Shown here: in pieces, positions 9,084 through 18,371 of the stretch | How positions within the stretch are numbered: position 1 is the stretch's first letter | Layout of the letters: each line of letters begins with the position of its first letter | The notes under the pieces: generated by a model | Told to the model about the DNA's origin: nothing | What the model saw: only the letters and a program-made list of their open reading frames with translations | Database searches by the model: none | Program-made: the position numbers and the translations under genes | Assembly: GCF_030123245.1 (NCBI RefSeq) | Contig: NZ_CP126101.1 | Location: forward strand, 1,300,501-1,364,500 | Direction of reading: 5' to 3' | Source: Lysinibacillus pakistanensis | GTDB taxonomy: Bacteria > Bacillota > Bacilli > Bacillales_A > Planococcaceae | DNA length: 64,000 nucleotides

Positions 9084-9863
9084 TTGGAAAACGAAAAGTG
9101 GCTTGTTATCGGTGAAGACTCACGATTAAAGGAATTAGCGACAATGTTAAGAAGCCCATCGAGAACGGTATTTTATAAAAGAACATCTGTTTGGAACGAA
9201 GAATTAAATAAACTAGTTTTAGAATTCCAGCCAAATAAAATTATTCTTCCTATACTTCCATTAAAGATTGAAGTAGAACAACTATATGGAATATCTCAGG
9301 TGAAGTTTTATACAGGGCGTTTAACTATGCATTGGAAGCAATTGCTAGAGAGAAATGAAACGAATTGCTATTTACAGCAAGAGTCTTTTATTTGGCAAAA
9401 TGCAAGATTGACAGCAGAGGGATTTATCGCCACGTTTTACGGACTCGAGCAGAAATGTATTTACGGACAAAACTTTACAATCGCAGGATTTGGGCGCATC
9501 GCCAAAATGCTCGCTTCTTTACTTGTCAAGATGGGCGCTAATGTCCATATTGTAGCGCGTTCGGTTGTACAAGTGAGTGAAGCAAAAGCATATGGTTACA
9601 AAGCGACCAATTTAGATGATCGCAAATGGTCCATTAACGATAGTATTTTTATCAACACGATTCCAGCTAAGTGGATTACAGAGTCTTTTATAGAGCATGT
9701 CCCAGCAGTTTTATATGATCTAGCCTCGGAGCCAGGCTGTTTAGATATAGATGCTGAGCAACTACAAACATATGTACTATTGCCATCATTACCTGGGAAA
9801 TACTTTGCACATGATGCTGCTGAAATATTGTGCAAGGCAATAGAGGAGGAAGAAAATTGCTAA
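9084..9863 (+). CDS. dpaA: Dipicolinate synthase subunit A
   Basis: The 259-residue protein has a Rossmann NAD(P)-binding segment around residue 135 (IAGFGRIAKMLASLLVKMG), followed by HIVAR. With subunit B it converts the lysine-pathway intermediate dihydrodipicolinate to dipicolinic acid in the mother cell, for spore-core dehydration. The start is TTG, preceded by GAGGTGAG. It is somewhat shorter than the roughly 297 residues of B. subtilis DpaA. It overlaps the start of dpaB. Confidence 0.93.
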   Translation: MENEKWLVIGEDSRLKELATMLRSPSRTVFYKRTSVWNEELNKLVLEFQPNKIILPILPLKIEVEQLYGISQVKFYTGRLTMHWKQLLERNETNCYLQQESFIWQNARLTAEGFIATFYGLEQKCIYGQNFTIAGFGRIAKMLASLLVKMGANVHIVARSVVQVSEAKAYGYKATNLDDRKWSINDSIFINTIPAKWITESFIEHVPAVLYDLASEPGCLDIDAEQLQTYVLLPSLPGKYFAHDAAEILCKAIEEEENC

Positions 9864-10447
9864 CGGGGAAACGAATTGGTTTAGGTATTACGGCCTCACA
9901 CTGTACGTATGAGGATGTGATACCTAAAATTCAGAATTTCATCGATGTAGGAGCAACTGTTATCCCTATTATTACTCATTCTGTATTACATGCAGCTACA
10001 CGTTTTGGTACTGGTGAGGAATGGATTGCTAAAATTGAGGCATTGACAGGCGAAAGAGTTATTTCTTCTATTAAAGAGGCAGAACCTTTTGGACCATCTA
10101 ATCCTTTAGATGCCATGGTCATTGCACCAATGACTGGCAATAGTATTAGTAAATTTGCTAATGCTGCAACAGATAGTCCAGTACTAATGGCTGCGAAGGC
10201 AACATTGCGTAACGGCTCACCTGTGATTTTAGGCATTTCAACAAATGATGCACTTGGTTTAAATGGTATCAATATTATGAAGCTGCTTAATGCTAAAAAT
10301 ATTTATTTTATTCCATTTGGTCAGGATTCTCCACATTCAAAACCTAATTCACTCATTGCTGATTTCGATCAAATGGTTGCGACTGTTCAAGAAGCAATTA
10401 CGCAAAAAAAGCAATTACAACCACTGTTGATACAATATTTCAAATAA
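9857..10447 (+). CDS. dpaB: Dipicolinate synthase subunit B
   Basis: A flavoprotein-like 196-residue subunit (LTGKRIGLGITASHCTYEDV at the N-terminus, VIAPMTGNSISKFANA in the middle), matching the usual DpaB length. I chose the TTG at 9857 because GGAGGAAG lies just upstream. The frame is open further 5' to 9830, but that extension would start inside dpaA with no ribosome-binding site. The stop codon of dpaA overlaps this start, implying coupled translation of the two subunits. Confidence 0.93.
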   Translation: MLTGKRIGLGITASHCTYEDVIPKIQNFIDVGATVIPIITHSVLHAATRFGTGEEWIAKIEALTGERVISSIKEAEPFGPSNPLDAMVIAPMTGNSISKFANAATDSPVLMAAKATLRNGSPVILGISTNDALGLNGINIMKLLNAKNIYFIPFGQDSPHSKPNSLIADFDQMVATVQEAITQKKQLQPLLIQYFK

Positions 10448-10479
10448 ATCAGGAATTACACACAATTTTCAGTATTTTT

Positions 10480-10490
10480 ATGATACAATA
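10480..10490 (+). promoter_or_regulatory. Candidate extended -10 promoter of asd
   Basis: TGATACAAT (10481-10489) matches the extended -10 form TGnTATAAT, in the 82-bp gap before asd. The -35 at 17 bp (CACAAT) is poor. A separate vegetative promoter here would let asd-dapA be expressed in growing cells while dpaAB is sporulation-specific. Confidence 0.45.
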
Positions 10491-10529
10491 GCACACATTA
10501 TGGAACTTGTATTCAAGGAGAGATGATAG

Positions 10530-11567
10530 ATGACAAAGCAGTTAACAGTTGCAGTTGTTGGGGCAACAGGGGCAGTAGGAACAAAAATGATGGAGCAACT
10601 AATTAAACGAAATTTTCCGATTGGCGCTATAAAGTTCTTAGCTTCTGCACGTTCAGCAGGAAAACCAATCGAATTTAATGGGAAGACATATACAATAGAA
10701 GAAGCGACACCTGAAGCTTTTGAAGGCGTCAATGTCGCTTTATTCTCCGCTGGTGGATCAGTATCAGCTGTATTAGCACCCGAAGCTGCAAACCGTGGTG
10801 CTGTTGTTATTGATAATACGAGCCATTTCCGCATGGATCCAGAGGTACCATTGGTTGTACCTGAAGTAAACAGAGAAGATTTAGCGAAGCATAAAGGAAT
10901 TATTGCTAATCCAAACTGCTCTACAATTCAAATGGTTGCTGCACTTGAGCCTATTCGCAATGCATTTGGTCTAACAAAAGTGATTGTTTCAACGTATCAA
11001 GCTGTTTCAGGGGCAGGTATTACAGCTATTCAAGAATTAAAGACACAGAGCGCAAATTGGGAAGCAGGTAAGAATGTAGAAGCAAATATTTTACCTTCTG
11101 GTAGTGATAAACGTCATTATCCAATTGCACGTAATGTTATTCCACAAATCGATAAATTCACAGATAATGGATTTACATACGAAGAGATGAAAATGATTAA
11201 TGAAACGAAAAAGATTATGCATGCACCAGAGTTAAAAGTAGCTGCAACTTGCGTTCGTGTACCAGTCGTTTCAGGACACTCTGAATCTGTTTATATTGAA
11301 GTAGAAAAAGAAACAACAGTACAAGAAATCTTTGACGTATTACGCAATGCACCTGGCATTGTTTTACAAGATGATATTACAACACAAACTTACCCAATGC
11401 CAATTTATGCAGAAGGAGAAGACGCTACTTTTGTAGGACGTATCCGTCAAGATTTAGATAATAATAAAGGATTCCACCTATGGATTGTTTCCGATAATTT
11501 ATTAAAAGGCGCTGCATTAAACTCTATCCAAATTGCAGAAGCAATGCTTGAGGATAACTTACTATAA
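10530..11567 (+). CDS. asd: Aspartate-semialdehyde dehydrogenase
   Basis: The 345-residue protein carries the N-terminal NADP-binding GATGAVGTKMM and the catalytic cysteine in NPNCSTIQM (about residue 130). It reduces aspartyl phosphate to aspartate semialdehyde, the branch point to lysine, diaminopimelate, threonine and methionine. GGAGAG precedes the ATG. In B. subtilis asd is followed by dapG (aspartokinase I); here dapA follows immediately, with a 13-bp gap. Confidence 0.97.
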   Translation: MTKQLTVAVVGATGAVGTKMMEQLIKRNFPIGAIKFLASARSAGKPIEFNGKTYTIEEATPEAFEGVNVALFSAGGSVSAVLAPEAANRGAVVIDNTSHFRMDPEVPLVVPEVNREDLAKHKGIIANPNCSTIQMVAALEPIRNAFGLTKVIVSTYQAVSGAGITAIQELKTQSANWEAGKNVEANILPSGSDKRHYPIARNVIPQIDKFTDNGFTYEEMKMINETKKIMHAPELKVAATCVRVPVVSGHSESVYIEVEKETTVQEIFDVLRNAPGIVLQDDITTQTYPMPIYAEGEDATFVGRIRQDLDNNKGFHLWIVSDNLLKGAALNSIQIAEAMLEDNLL

Positions 11568-11580
11568 GAGGGGTGTAAGG

Positions 11581-12498
11581 ATGAATTTAGGTCGAATTGG
11601 AACGGCTATGATTACTCCGTTCAAAGAGGATGGCACGATAAATTACCCAGAATTAGAACGAATTATTAATCACTTAATAAACAACGGTACAGATTGTATT
11701 GTTGCATGTGGCACAACCTCTGAAAATCCAACGATGTCCACAGAAGAAAAAATCGAAGTTGTCCGCTTTACCGTTGAAAAAGTGGCAGGGCGTGTACCTG
11801 TTATTGCAGGGACAGGGGATAACGAAACAGCTTATTCCATTGCAATGACACATAAGGCTGAAGAAAATGGTGCAGATGGTATTATGCTTGTAGCGCCATA
11901 CTATAATAAGCCAAACCAACGAGGTATTTTCGCACACTTTGAAACCATTGCAAAAGAAACAAGTCTGCCTGTTATGCTTTATAATGTACCTGGACGTACT
12001 GGAGTCAATGTTGCTTACGAAACATCTGTTGCACTAAGTAAGATTCCAAATATCGCTTGGATAAAAGAGGCGAGCGGCAATTTAGATCAAATGGGCGATA
12101 TTATTGAGAATGTAGACGCAGATGACAATTTCTTAGTATATAGTGGTGATGATGGTTTAACACTGCCACTACTAGCAATCGGCGGCGCAGGTATTATTTC
12201 AGTTGCTGCTCATGTTGTTGGTAATGATATGCAATTAATGATTAAGGCGTTTGAAGAAGGAAATCACAAGCTAGCAGCCAAAATTCATCGAGCATTACTG
12301 CCACTAGTACGTGCACTATTTGCTCAACCAAATCCTTCACCTGTCAAATATGCAATGACAAAATTAGGCTTTGATACACTTAATGTTCGTTTACCAATGA
12401 TGGAGATGACAGATGAGGAAAAAGCTAATTTTGATCGAATTTGGGATACGTATCAAGAAAAAGCGAGAGGCTTTAGAGAATTAAATAGCTTTACTTAA
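11581..12498 (+). CDS. dapA: 4-hydroxy-tetrahydrodipicolinate synthase
   Basis: The 305-residue TIM-barrel protein has the Schiff-base lysine in WIKEASGN (about residue 160) and the catalytic tyrosine in YNVPGRTGVN. It condenses pyruvate with aspartate semialdehyde, feeding both diaminopimelate/lysine and dipicolinate. The start at 11581 (MNLGRIGTAMITPF) follows AGAGGGGTG; an upstream in-frame extension into asd is not supported. It ends at a strong terminator. Confidence 0.97.
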   Translation: MNLGRIGTAMITPFKEDGTINYPELERIINHLINNGTDCIVACGTTSENPTMSTEEKIEVVRFTVEKVAGRVPVIAGTGDNETAYSIAMTHKAEENGADGIMLVAPYYNKPNQRGIFAHFETIAKETSLPVMLYNVPGRTGVNVAYETSVALSKIPNIAWIKEASGNLDQMGDIIENVDADDNFLVYSGDDGLTLPLLAIGGAGIISVAAHVVGNDMQLMIKAFEEGNHKLAAKIHRALLPLVRALFAQPNPSPVKYAMTKLGFDTLNVRLPMMEMTDEEKANFDRIWDTYQEKARGFRELNSFT

Positions 12499-12504
12499 GC
12501 ATCA

Positions 12505-12546
12505 AAGACTTTAGTCAAATTTTAAATTTGTCTAAAGTCTTTTTAC
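12505..12546 (+). terminator. Terminator of asd-dapA
   Basis: AAAGACTTTAG...CAAATTT pairs with AAATTTG...CTAAAGTCTTT across a single mismatch, giving a 19-bp arm followed by TTTTT. Confidence 0.92.
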
Positions 12547-12555
12547 TTTTTAAAG

Positions 12556-13070
12556 GTGTTGCTCCTCTTAATTGTCATCATAGTTGGGAGTGCTCAGGTA
12601 AAGGCATTATCCGCTCAGGTGAAGGAGAAAACTGCTCAGGTAACAGCACTATCCGCTCGGATGAGAGAGAAAGTCGCTCAGGTAACGGCATTATCCGCTC
12701 AGTTGAGAGGGAAAACTGCTCAGTCAACAGCATTATCCGGTCAGATGAGAGGGAAAACTGCTCAGTCAACAGCATTATCCGCTCAGATGAGAGAGAAAGT
12801 CGCTCAGTCAACGGCATTATCCGCTCAGGTGAGGGAGAAAATCGCTCAGTCAACGGATTATCCGCTCAGGTGAGGGAGAAAGTCGCTCGGTCAACGGCAT
12901 TATCCGCTCAGGTGAGGGAGAAAATCGCTCAGTCAACAGAATTATCTGCTCAGGTGAGAGAGAAAACTGCTCAGTCAACAGCACTAACTGCTCAGGTAGC
13001 ATCCCATTCCGCTCAGGTAGGAGAAACCCCGCAAGTAGAAAAGAAAACCGCTTTAGAAGATAGTCCCTAG
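12556..13070 (+). pseudogene. Possible frameshifted ORF with signal-like start spanning the minisatellite
   Basis: A GTG at 12556 (after AAAG, with weak ribosome-binding potential) opens a frame encoding a hydrophobic start (LLLLIVIIVGS), then 14-residue repeats of the type AQSTALSAQMREKV. The frame stops at 12873. One unit (12844-12884) is 41 bp rather than 42, and restoring the missing base near 12855 would let the protein run on to the stop at 13070, ending EKKTALEDSP. Either this is a broken repetitive membrane/secreted protein, or the repeats are non-coding and all frames are open because 42 is a multiple of three. I cannot decide; the minus strand is open over the same repeats. Confidence 0.3.
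12592..13034. repeat. 42-bp tandem repeat (minisatellite), about 9.5 units
   Basis: Units begin at 12592, 12634, 12676, 12718, 12760, 12802, 12844 (41 bp), 12885 and 12927, with a partial and degenerate end from 12969. Each unit consists of two related 21-bp halves that both open with GCTCAG: one continues TCAACGGCATTATCC, the other GTGAGGGAGAAAATC or similar. Units differ at a few fixed positions, so the array is not a very recent expansion. It fills most of the gap between the dapA terminator and rnjB. There are no unique spacers, so it is not a CRISPR array. Confidence 0.93.
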
Positions 13071-13293
13071 ACAACTTTAAAATCAAATAGTTTTCACATC
13101 TAGTAGTCAAAATTTTAGACCTTCATCTATGTAAGACTTTTACCTTTCCTTCCATCTAAGAGCAACAGGGATTTGTAATAAATTTTTTGTTTCCATCATG
13201 AAACATGTATTTTTAATTTGTGCAAAAGCTTTGCAAACCGTATAATGAAAATTAAGTGGTTGCTGTTCGGGATATCTTTTAGGAGGAAATAAA

Positions 13294-14961
13294 TTGACAA
13301 AAAAGAAAAATGAATTAATTCGTATCATTCCACTGGGTGGTGTGGGCGAAATTGGTAAAGCAATGTACGTAGTAGAAATTGATGAGGAGCTATTTGTAGT
13401 AGATAGCGGCTTAATGTTCCCGGAAGACGAAATGCTGGGCATTGATATTGTAATTCCAGATATTACGTATTTAGAAGAAAATAAAGAACGTGTGAAAGGC
13501 ATTTTCTTAACGCATGGCCATGAAGATGCGATTGGCTCGATTGCCTATGTATTACAAAAAGTAAAAGCACCTGTGTATGGATCGAAGCTAACAATTGCAC
13601 TTGCTAAGGAACATTTAAAGGAATTACCTGCACCACATCAGGTGAAATTCTTTGAGGTTACCAATCGCAGTCGCATGAATTTCAACTCAACGTATGTAAC
13701 ATTCTTCCATACAACACATAGTATTCCCGATTCGTTAGGGGTAGTGTTCCATACATCTGAAGGAGCAATTGTTCATACAGGTGAGTTTAAATTCGATCAA
13801 TCCGCAACAGGTAAATTTAAGCCTGATTTAGCTAAGATGGCACACTTAGGAGAAGAAGGCGTTTTTATTTTGCTATCTGAGTCATGTGAAGCGGAGCGAC
13901 CAGGTTATACGACATCTGAGATTGTAATTGAAGAGCAATTATCAAAAACATTCCATTCAGCACCAGGTCGTATTTTAGTGGCTGTGTATGCATCGAATTT
14001 TATTCGCATTCAGCAAGTGTTTACGCAAGCTCAAAAATCATTCCGTAAAGTTGTCATTGTTGGGAAACCATTAGAAAAGGCTGTGGATTTAGGTGTACAG
14101 CTAGGTTATTTAACAGTTGAAGACGAAACAATTATTCCTATTTCAGAAATGCATAAATATCAAGATGATGAGATTATTATAATTGCCACTGGTAATCGGG
14201 GAGAGCCGCTTGATGCGCTTGAAAAAATTGTACGTAAGCATCATCGAGACATTAAAATTAAGCAGGATGATACAGTCTTAATTACTTTTACACCCTCACC
14301 TGGCATGGAAGTACAGATGGCTAATACCATGAACTCTATTTCAAAAGCAGGTGCTGAAATTTTGACATCTAGTAAAAATGTTCATGTATCAGGTCACGGA
14401 AGCCAAGAAGATTTAAAGCTAATGCTTAACTTGATGCAACCGAAATACTTTATTCCTGTACAAGGGGAGTACCGTATGCTGATTGCGCATTCTAAACTTG
14501 CTCAACAACTGGGTATGCAAAAATCCCAAATTTTTATCGCTGATAAAGGGGATATCGTTGAGTACAAGAATGGTAAAATGCGTATGAGCGGGCGTGTACA
14601 AGCTGGTAATGTTTTAATTGATGGTATTGGTGTTGGCGACGTAGGTAACATTGTTCTGCGTGATCGTAAATTATTATCACAGGATGGTATTTTCATTGTA
14701 GTTGTCACATTAAACCGTGCTCAAAAGAAAATTGCATCTGGACCAGAAATTTTATCACGCGGTTTCGTTTACGTTCGTGAATCAGAGGAGTTAATGGTGG
14801 AGGCTTCTGATATTGCGAAGAATGTTATAGAAAAATATGTTGGTAAAGATACATTTGAATGGACAAACATTAAACAAGATATTCGAGATACACTGAACAC
14901 ATATTTATTCCAGAAAACAAAGCGCCGCCCAATGATTATCCCAATCATTATGGAATATTAA
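13294..14961 (+). CDS. rnjB: Ribonuclease J2
   Basis: The 555-residue protein has a metallo-beta-lactamase/beta-CASP fold. The metal motif reads HGHEDA (about residue 74) where the RNase J1 type has HGHEDH, and the position between dapA and spoIIIE is that of rnjB; both point to the J2 paralog. RNase J2 forms a complex with J1 and modulates 5' to 3' exonuclease and endonuclease activity in mRNA decay. The start is TTG behind AGGAGGA. In B. subtilis tepA and ylzJ lie between rnjB and spoIIIE; neither is seen here. Confidence 0.92.
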   Translation: MTKKKNELIRIIPLGGVGEIGKAMYVVEIDEELFVVDSGLMFPEDEMLGIDIVIPDITYLEENKERVKGIFLTHGHEDAIGSIAYVLQKVKAPVYGSKLTIALAKEHLKELPAPHQVKFFEVTNRSRMNFNSTYVTFFHTTHSIPDSLGVVFHTSEGAIVHTGEFKFDQSATGKFKPDLAKMAHLGEEGVFILLSESCEAERPGYTTSEIVIEEQLSKTFHSAPGRILVAVYASNFIRIQQVFTQAQKSFRKVVIVGKPLEKAVDLGVQLGYLTVEDETIIPISEMHKYQDDEIIIIATGNRGEPLDALEKIVRKHHRDIKIKQDDTVLITFTPSPGMEVQMANTMNSISKAGAEILTSSKNVHVSGHGSQEDLKLMLNLMQPKYFIPVQGEYRMLIAHSKLAQQLGMQKSQIFIADKGDIVEYKNGKMRMSGRVQAGNVLIDGIGVGDVGNIVLRDRKLLSQDGIFIVVVTLNRAQKKIASGPEILSRGFVYVRESEELMVEASDIAKNVIEKYVGKDTFEWTNIKQDIRDTLNTYLFQKTKRRPMIIPIIMEY

Positions 14962-14998
14962 AAAACTCATCGTTCAAGCTTTGAGTGAGAAATGAATG

Positions 14999-15046
14999 AA
15001 AAAGGATTTTCTAGCCGAGTGTACACGGTGGAAAATCCTTTTTTTT
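14999..15046 (+). terminator. Terminator of rnjB
   Basis: AAAAAGGATTTTC pairs with GAAAATCCTTTTT; the inner CCG/CGG extends the stem, and a run of eight T follows. Confidence 0.9.
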
Positions 15047-15116
15047 GAAATAATTAAGTTCTACATGCTAGGATTCATTTCATATATAGAATGGATTGTA
15101 AAAGAGGGTGAAATAG

Positions 15117-17402
15117 ATGGCGACTAGTAAAAGAAGAAAAGTCACTAAAGGAAAAGGAACAACCGAAAAAAAAGAGATGCATCCGCTGATGTTTGAAATT
15201 TTAGGACTCATCTTAATTGCAATTGCCGTTATTATCATTTTTGAATATGGCATGATTGGACGTTTTCTAACAACGATAGCAATGTTTCTTTTAGGAAATT
15301 TGTATTTTGCTGTGCCATTTATGCTTATATTTGTTGCATTATTGCTAATGATTGGTCGGAAAAAAGTAAGTTTGAAGGACCGTCTAATTTTAGGAATGTT
15401 CCTAATTGTTATGAGTTTAACAATTTTTAGTCATGGAATACTTTTTGAACAATTATCAAAATCAGGTGGTTTATTATCAGAATCTGTATTGCGAGAATCC
15501 TGGCGTATTTTAATTAATACAGAGGGTGTTGTTCAGCGAAGTAGTGCACTTGGCGGAGGAATGATTGGTGCCCTCCTATTTAGTATGCTACATGTTTTGT
15601 TTGAGGCTTCAGGGGCTAAGGTTGTTGCATGGGTGATTTTCTTTATAGGGTTAATTTTAGTTACGGGAAAAGCACTTGTGCCTTATTTAGCTGAAAAAAT
15701 GCCTGCTCTTTTTGGTAAATGGCAAAAAAAACAAAAAGAGAAGAAAAAGAATGAACCAAAGAAACCTAAAAATCGCCGATCAACAAGAGACACAATGGAA
15801 GAAATCGCTGCTGTTGATCTTACTAATGAAATACAAGAAGAAGAGGAAATTTCCCATGAACCTATTATCTCAGCCTTTACTCAAAATGTTTCTCATGAAC
15901 GAGAAGTGTTTGAGAGTAATGACTTTGAGGGTATTGAACATGGAGAGATCGTAGATGATGTCCATATCCAAGGCGCTGATGCAGTGGAAAATGCAGATTA
16001 TCAACTTCCCTCTTATAATTTATTACAATTGCCACCGCAACATGACCAAAGTGGTGAATATTCAGTAATTCAGGCAAATGCAAAAAAACTAGAGCAAACG
16101 CTGCAAAGTTTTGGTGTAAAGGCAAAAGTTACGCAAGTTCATTTAGGACCAGCAGTAACTAAATACGAGATATTGCCAGACATTGGCGTAAAAGTAAGTA
16201 AAATTGTAAACCTTCAGGATGATCTTGCATTAGCGCTTGCTGCAAAGGATATACGGATGGAAGCACCTATCCCTGGAAAATCTGCAATTGGTATTGAAGT
16301 ACCGAACAGTGAGGTAGCCATTGTCACATTACGGGAAGTATTAGAGTCGAAGGATGGAGCGAAGCCAGAAGCTTTATTGCAAGTTGCGTTTGGCCGTGAC
16401 ATTACAGGACAAGCTGTACTTGCTGAGCTTAATAAAATGCCACATTTACTTGTTGCTGGTTCAACTGGTAGTGGTAAGAGTGTGTGTATAAATGGCATTG
16501 TTGTATCCATACTAATGCGTACAAAACCACATGAGGTCAAATTGATGATGATTGATCCAAAGATGGTGGAATTAAATGTTTATAATGGGATTCCTCACCT
16601 TTTAGCGCCGGTTGTTACGGATGCGCGAAAAGCATCTCAAGCATTAAAAAAAGTCGTTGCAGAAATGGAACGTCGCTATGATTTGTTTTCACATACGGGT
16701 ACACGAAATATCGAAGGCTATAATAACCACATCCAAAAGGTTAATGAACAAACTGATGAAAAACACCCAAAATTACCTTATATTGTTGTGATTGTGGATG
16801 AGTTAGCGGATTTAATGATGGTTGCCTCAAGTGATGTCGAGGATTCGATTACTCGTCTAGCGCAAATGGCACGTGCTGCTGGAATTCATTTAATTATTGC
16901 CACTCAACGTCCAAGTGTAGATGTACTTACAGGTGTCATAAAAGCAAATATTCCTTCCCGAATTGCCTTTGCAGTATCTTCCGCAATTGATTCCAGAACG
17001 ATATTAGATATGGGTGGCGCTGAGCGATTATTAGGTCGAGGGGATATGCTATTTTTACCTGCTGGTGCCTCAAAGCCAAAACGTGTACAAGGTGCCTTTT
17101 TATCAGATCAGGAAGTAGAGTCAGTTGTAAGCTTTGTTATAGAACAGCAAAAAGCGCAGTACCAGGAAGAGATGATCCCAACAGAAGAAGATACGATTCT
17201 TGAGGAAACAGATGAATTATTTGATGAGGCTGTGCAATTGGTTGTAAGTATGCAGACGGCTTCTGTTTCCATGCTACAGCGCCGCTTCCGAATTGGCTAT
17301 TCGAGAGCAGCTCGCATTGTCGATCAGATGGAACAACGAGGAATCGTCGGCCCTTCGGAGGGAAGTAAACCCCGACAAGTACTTGTTCATCAATACGATT
17401 AA
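15117..17402 (+). CDS. spoIIIE: DNA translocase SpoIIIE/FtsK
   Basis: The 761-residue protein has four N-terminal membrane segments (about 20-190), a charged low-complexity linker (about 200-300), a RecA-like motor with Walker [10 protein letters not shown] (about residue 448) and Walker [12 protein letters not shown], and a C-terminal winged-helix gamma domain (about 695-755, [22 protein letters not shown]) that reads the polar skew motifs. It pumps chromosomal DNA through the division septum, essential for forespore chromosome translocation. Length and position match B. subtilis SpoIIIE. A 155-bp gap after rnjB suggests its own promoter. Confidence 0.96.
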   Translation: MATSKRRKVTKGKGTTEKKEMHPLMFEILGLILIAIAVIIIFEYGMIGRFLTTIAMFLLGNLYFAVPFMLIFVALLLMIGRKKVSLKDRLILGMFLIVMSLTIFSHGILFEQLSKSGGLLSESVLRESWRILINTEGVVQRSSALGGGMIGALLFSMLHVLFEASGAKVVAWVIFFIGLILVTGKALVPYLAEKMPALFGKWQKKQKEKKKNEPKKPKNRRSTRDTMEEIAAVDLTNEIQEEEEISHEPIISAFTQNVSHEREVFESNDFEGIEHGEIVDDVHIQGADAVENADYQLPSYNLLQLPPQHDQSGEYSVIQANAKKLEQTLQSFGVKAKVTQVHLGPAVTKYEILPDIGVKVSKIVNLQDDLALALAAKDIRMEAPIPGKSAIGIEVPNSEVAIVTLREVLESKDGAKPEALLQVAFGRDITGQAVLAELNKMPHLLVAGSTGSGKSVCINGIVVSILMRTKPHEVKLMMIDPKMVELNVYNGIPHLLAPVVTDARKASQALKKVVAEMERRYDLFSHTGTRNIEGYNNHIQKVNEQTDEKHPKLPYIVVIVDELADLMMVASSDVEDSITRLAQMARAAGIHLIIATQRPSVDVLTGVIKANIPSRIAFAVSSAIDSRTILDMGGAERLLGRGDMLFLPAGASKPKRVQGAFLSDQEVESVVSFVIEQQKAQYQEEMIPTEEDTILEETDELFDEAVQLVVSMQTASVSMLQRRFRIGYSRAARIVDQMEQRGIVGPSEGSKPRQVLVHQYD

Positions 17403-17495
17403 TCAACATAATTGCGGATATTGTTGTATATTTAGCAAGTTGTTTAGAATGTACAAATACAATTCAAAATTGATAGTAATTACGCTAAGGTGTAA

Positions 17496-17524
17496 TTGAT
17501 TTCAGTCTGCAAAAATGTTATATT
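17496..17524 (+). promoter_or_regulatory. Candidate SigA promoter of ymfC and the nucleoside importer genes
   Basis: TTGATT (17496-17501), a 17-nt spacer and TATATT (17519-17524) form a good promoter, with an upstream TG giving an extended -10. It lies 65 bp before the ymfC start. Confidence 0.65.
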
Positions 17525-17551
17525 TATGAACGATTAGTAGGAATGTTGTAC

Positions 17552-17565
17552 ATCAGATGTCTGAT
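17552..17565. promoter_or_regulatory. Candidate GntR operator before ymfC
   Basis: ATCAGA and TCTGAT form a dyad with a 2-bp centre, placed between the promoter and the ribosome-binding site of the GntR gene; CTCTGAT repeats just after. The location suits autorepression by roadblock or occlusion. Confidence 0.5.
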
Positions 17566-17588
17566 CTCTGATATTGGTGGTGATATAT

Positions 17589-18317
17589 GTGACTATTAAA
17601 GCAGATCATCGTCATCTCTATCTTCAAGTAATTGATCGTTTAAAGTCTGACATTGAAACAGGCGTTTTCAAGGAAAATGAAAAATTGCCTTCAGAATTTG
17701 AATTATCTAAATCACTAGGAGTCAGTCGAGCAACACTTCGTGAGGCGCTTCGACTGTTGGAAGAGGAAAATGTAATTGTGCGTCGACATGGGGTAGGTAC
17801 GTTTGTCAACCCCAAGCCATTGTTTACATCAGGCATCGAGCATTTATCGAGCATTTCTTCCATGATTGAGACAGCTGGTATGGAGCCCGGTTCCCGCTTT
17901 TTAAAGGCGACCGAAAACATACCTTCTGAGGAAGATTTAAAACGCTTCCAATGCGATGACGAAGATAAAATACTCACGATTGAACGTGTCAGAACAGCCG
18001 ATGGGGAGCCTGTAGTTTATTGTATAGACAGATTACCGGCTAGCTTTCTGCCAACTGATTTTGTAGAAAAAAAAGAGGTTTCACTCTTCTCTGCACTTGA
18101 ACAATCTGGGAAAATTCATGTGGCCTATGCTGTAACATATATAGATCCAGTAGGGTATCATGAGCAAGCGTCACCGATTTTAAATTGTGGCCGTGAAACA
18201 GCTCTTTTAGTATTAAAGCAGTTACACTACGATGATCATGATCAAGTAGTGCTCTATTCAAAAAATTATTTCCGAGCTGATAAATTCAGCTTCCATGTAG
18301 TTCGTAAACGGGTGTAG
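17589..18317 (+). CDS. ymfC: GntR-family (HutC/UbiC-type) regulator YmfC
   Basis: The 242-residue protein has an N-terminal GntR winged helix ([28 protein letters not shown]) and a C-terminal UTRA-like effector domain. I take the GTG at 17589 as start because GGTGGTGAT precedes it; the frame extends five codons further upstream. It is the ortholog of ymfC, which follows spoIIIE in B. subtilis, and is followed 54 bp later by the nucleoside-importer genes. The context suggests it controls that importer, but the effector is unknown. Confidence 0.85.
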   Translation: MTIKADHRHLYLQVIDRLKSDIETGVFKENEKLPSEFELSKSLGVSRATLREALRLLEEENVIVRRHGVGTFVNPKPLFTSGIEHLSSISSMIETAGMEPGSRFLKATENIPSEEDLKRFQCDDEDKILTIERVRTADGEPVVYCIDRLPASFLPTDFVEKKEVSLFSALEQSGKIHVAYAVTYIDPVGYHEQASPILNCGRETALLVLKQLHYDDHDQVVLYSKNYFRADKFSFHVVRKRV

Positions 18318-18371
18318 AACATTTCTAAATATTTTTCCTGCTAATTACATTACCTTTGGGGGGTTAACACA

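Noticed and set aside
12592..13034. CRISPR-like array
   Set aside because: Repeats are directly adjacent, with no unique spacers, and the unit is not palindromic; it is a minisatellite.
12850..13110. Minus-strand repeat ORFs across the minisatellite (also 12578-12853)
   Set aside because: They arise because the 42-bp period is a multiple of three; no start signals and no unique N-terminal sequence.
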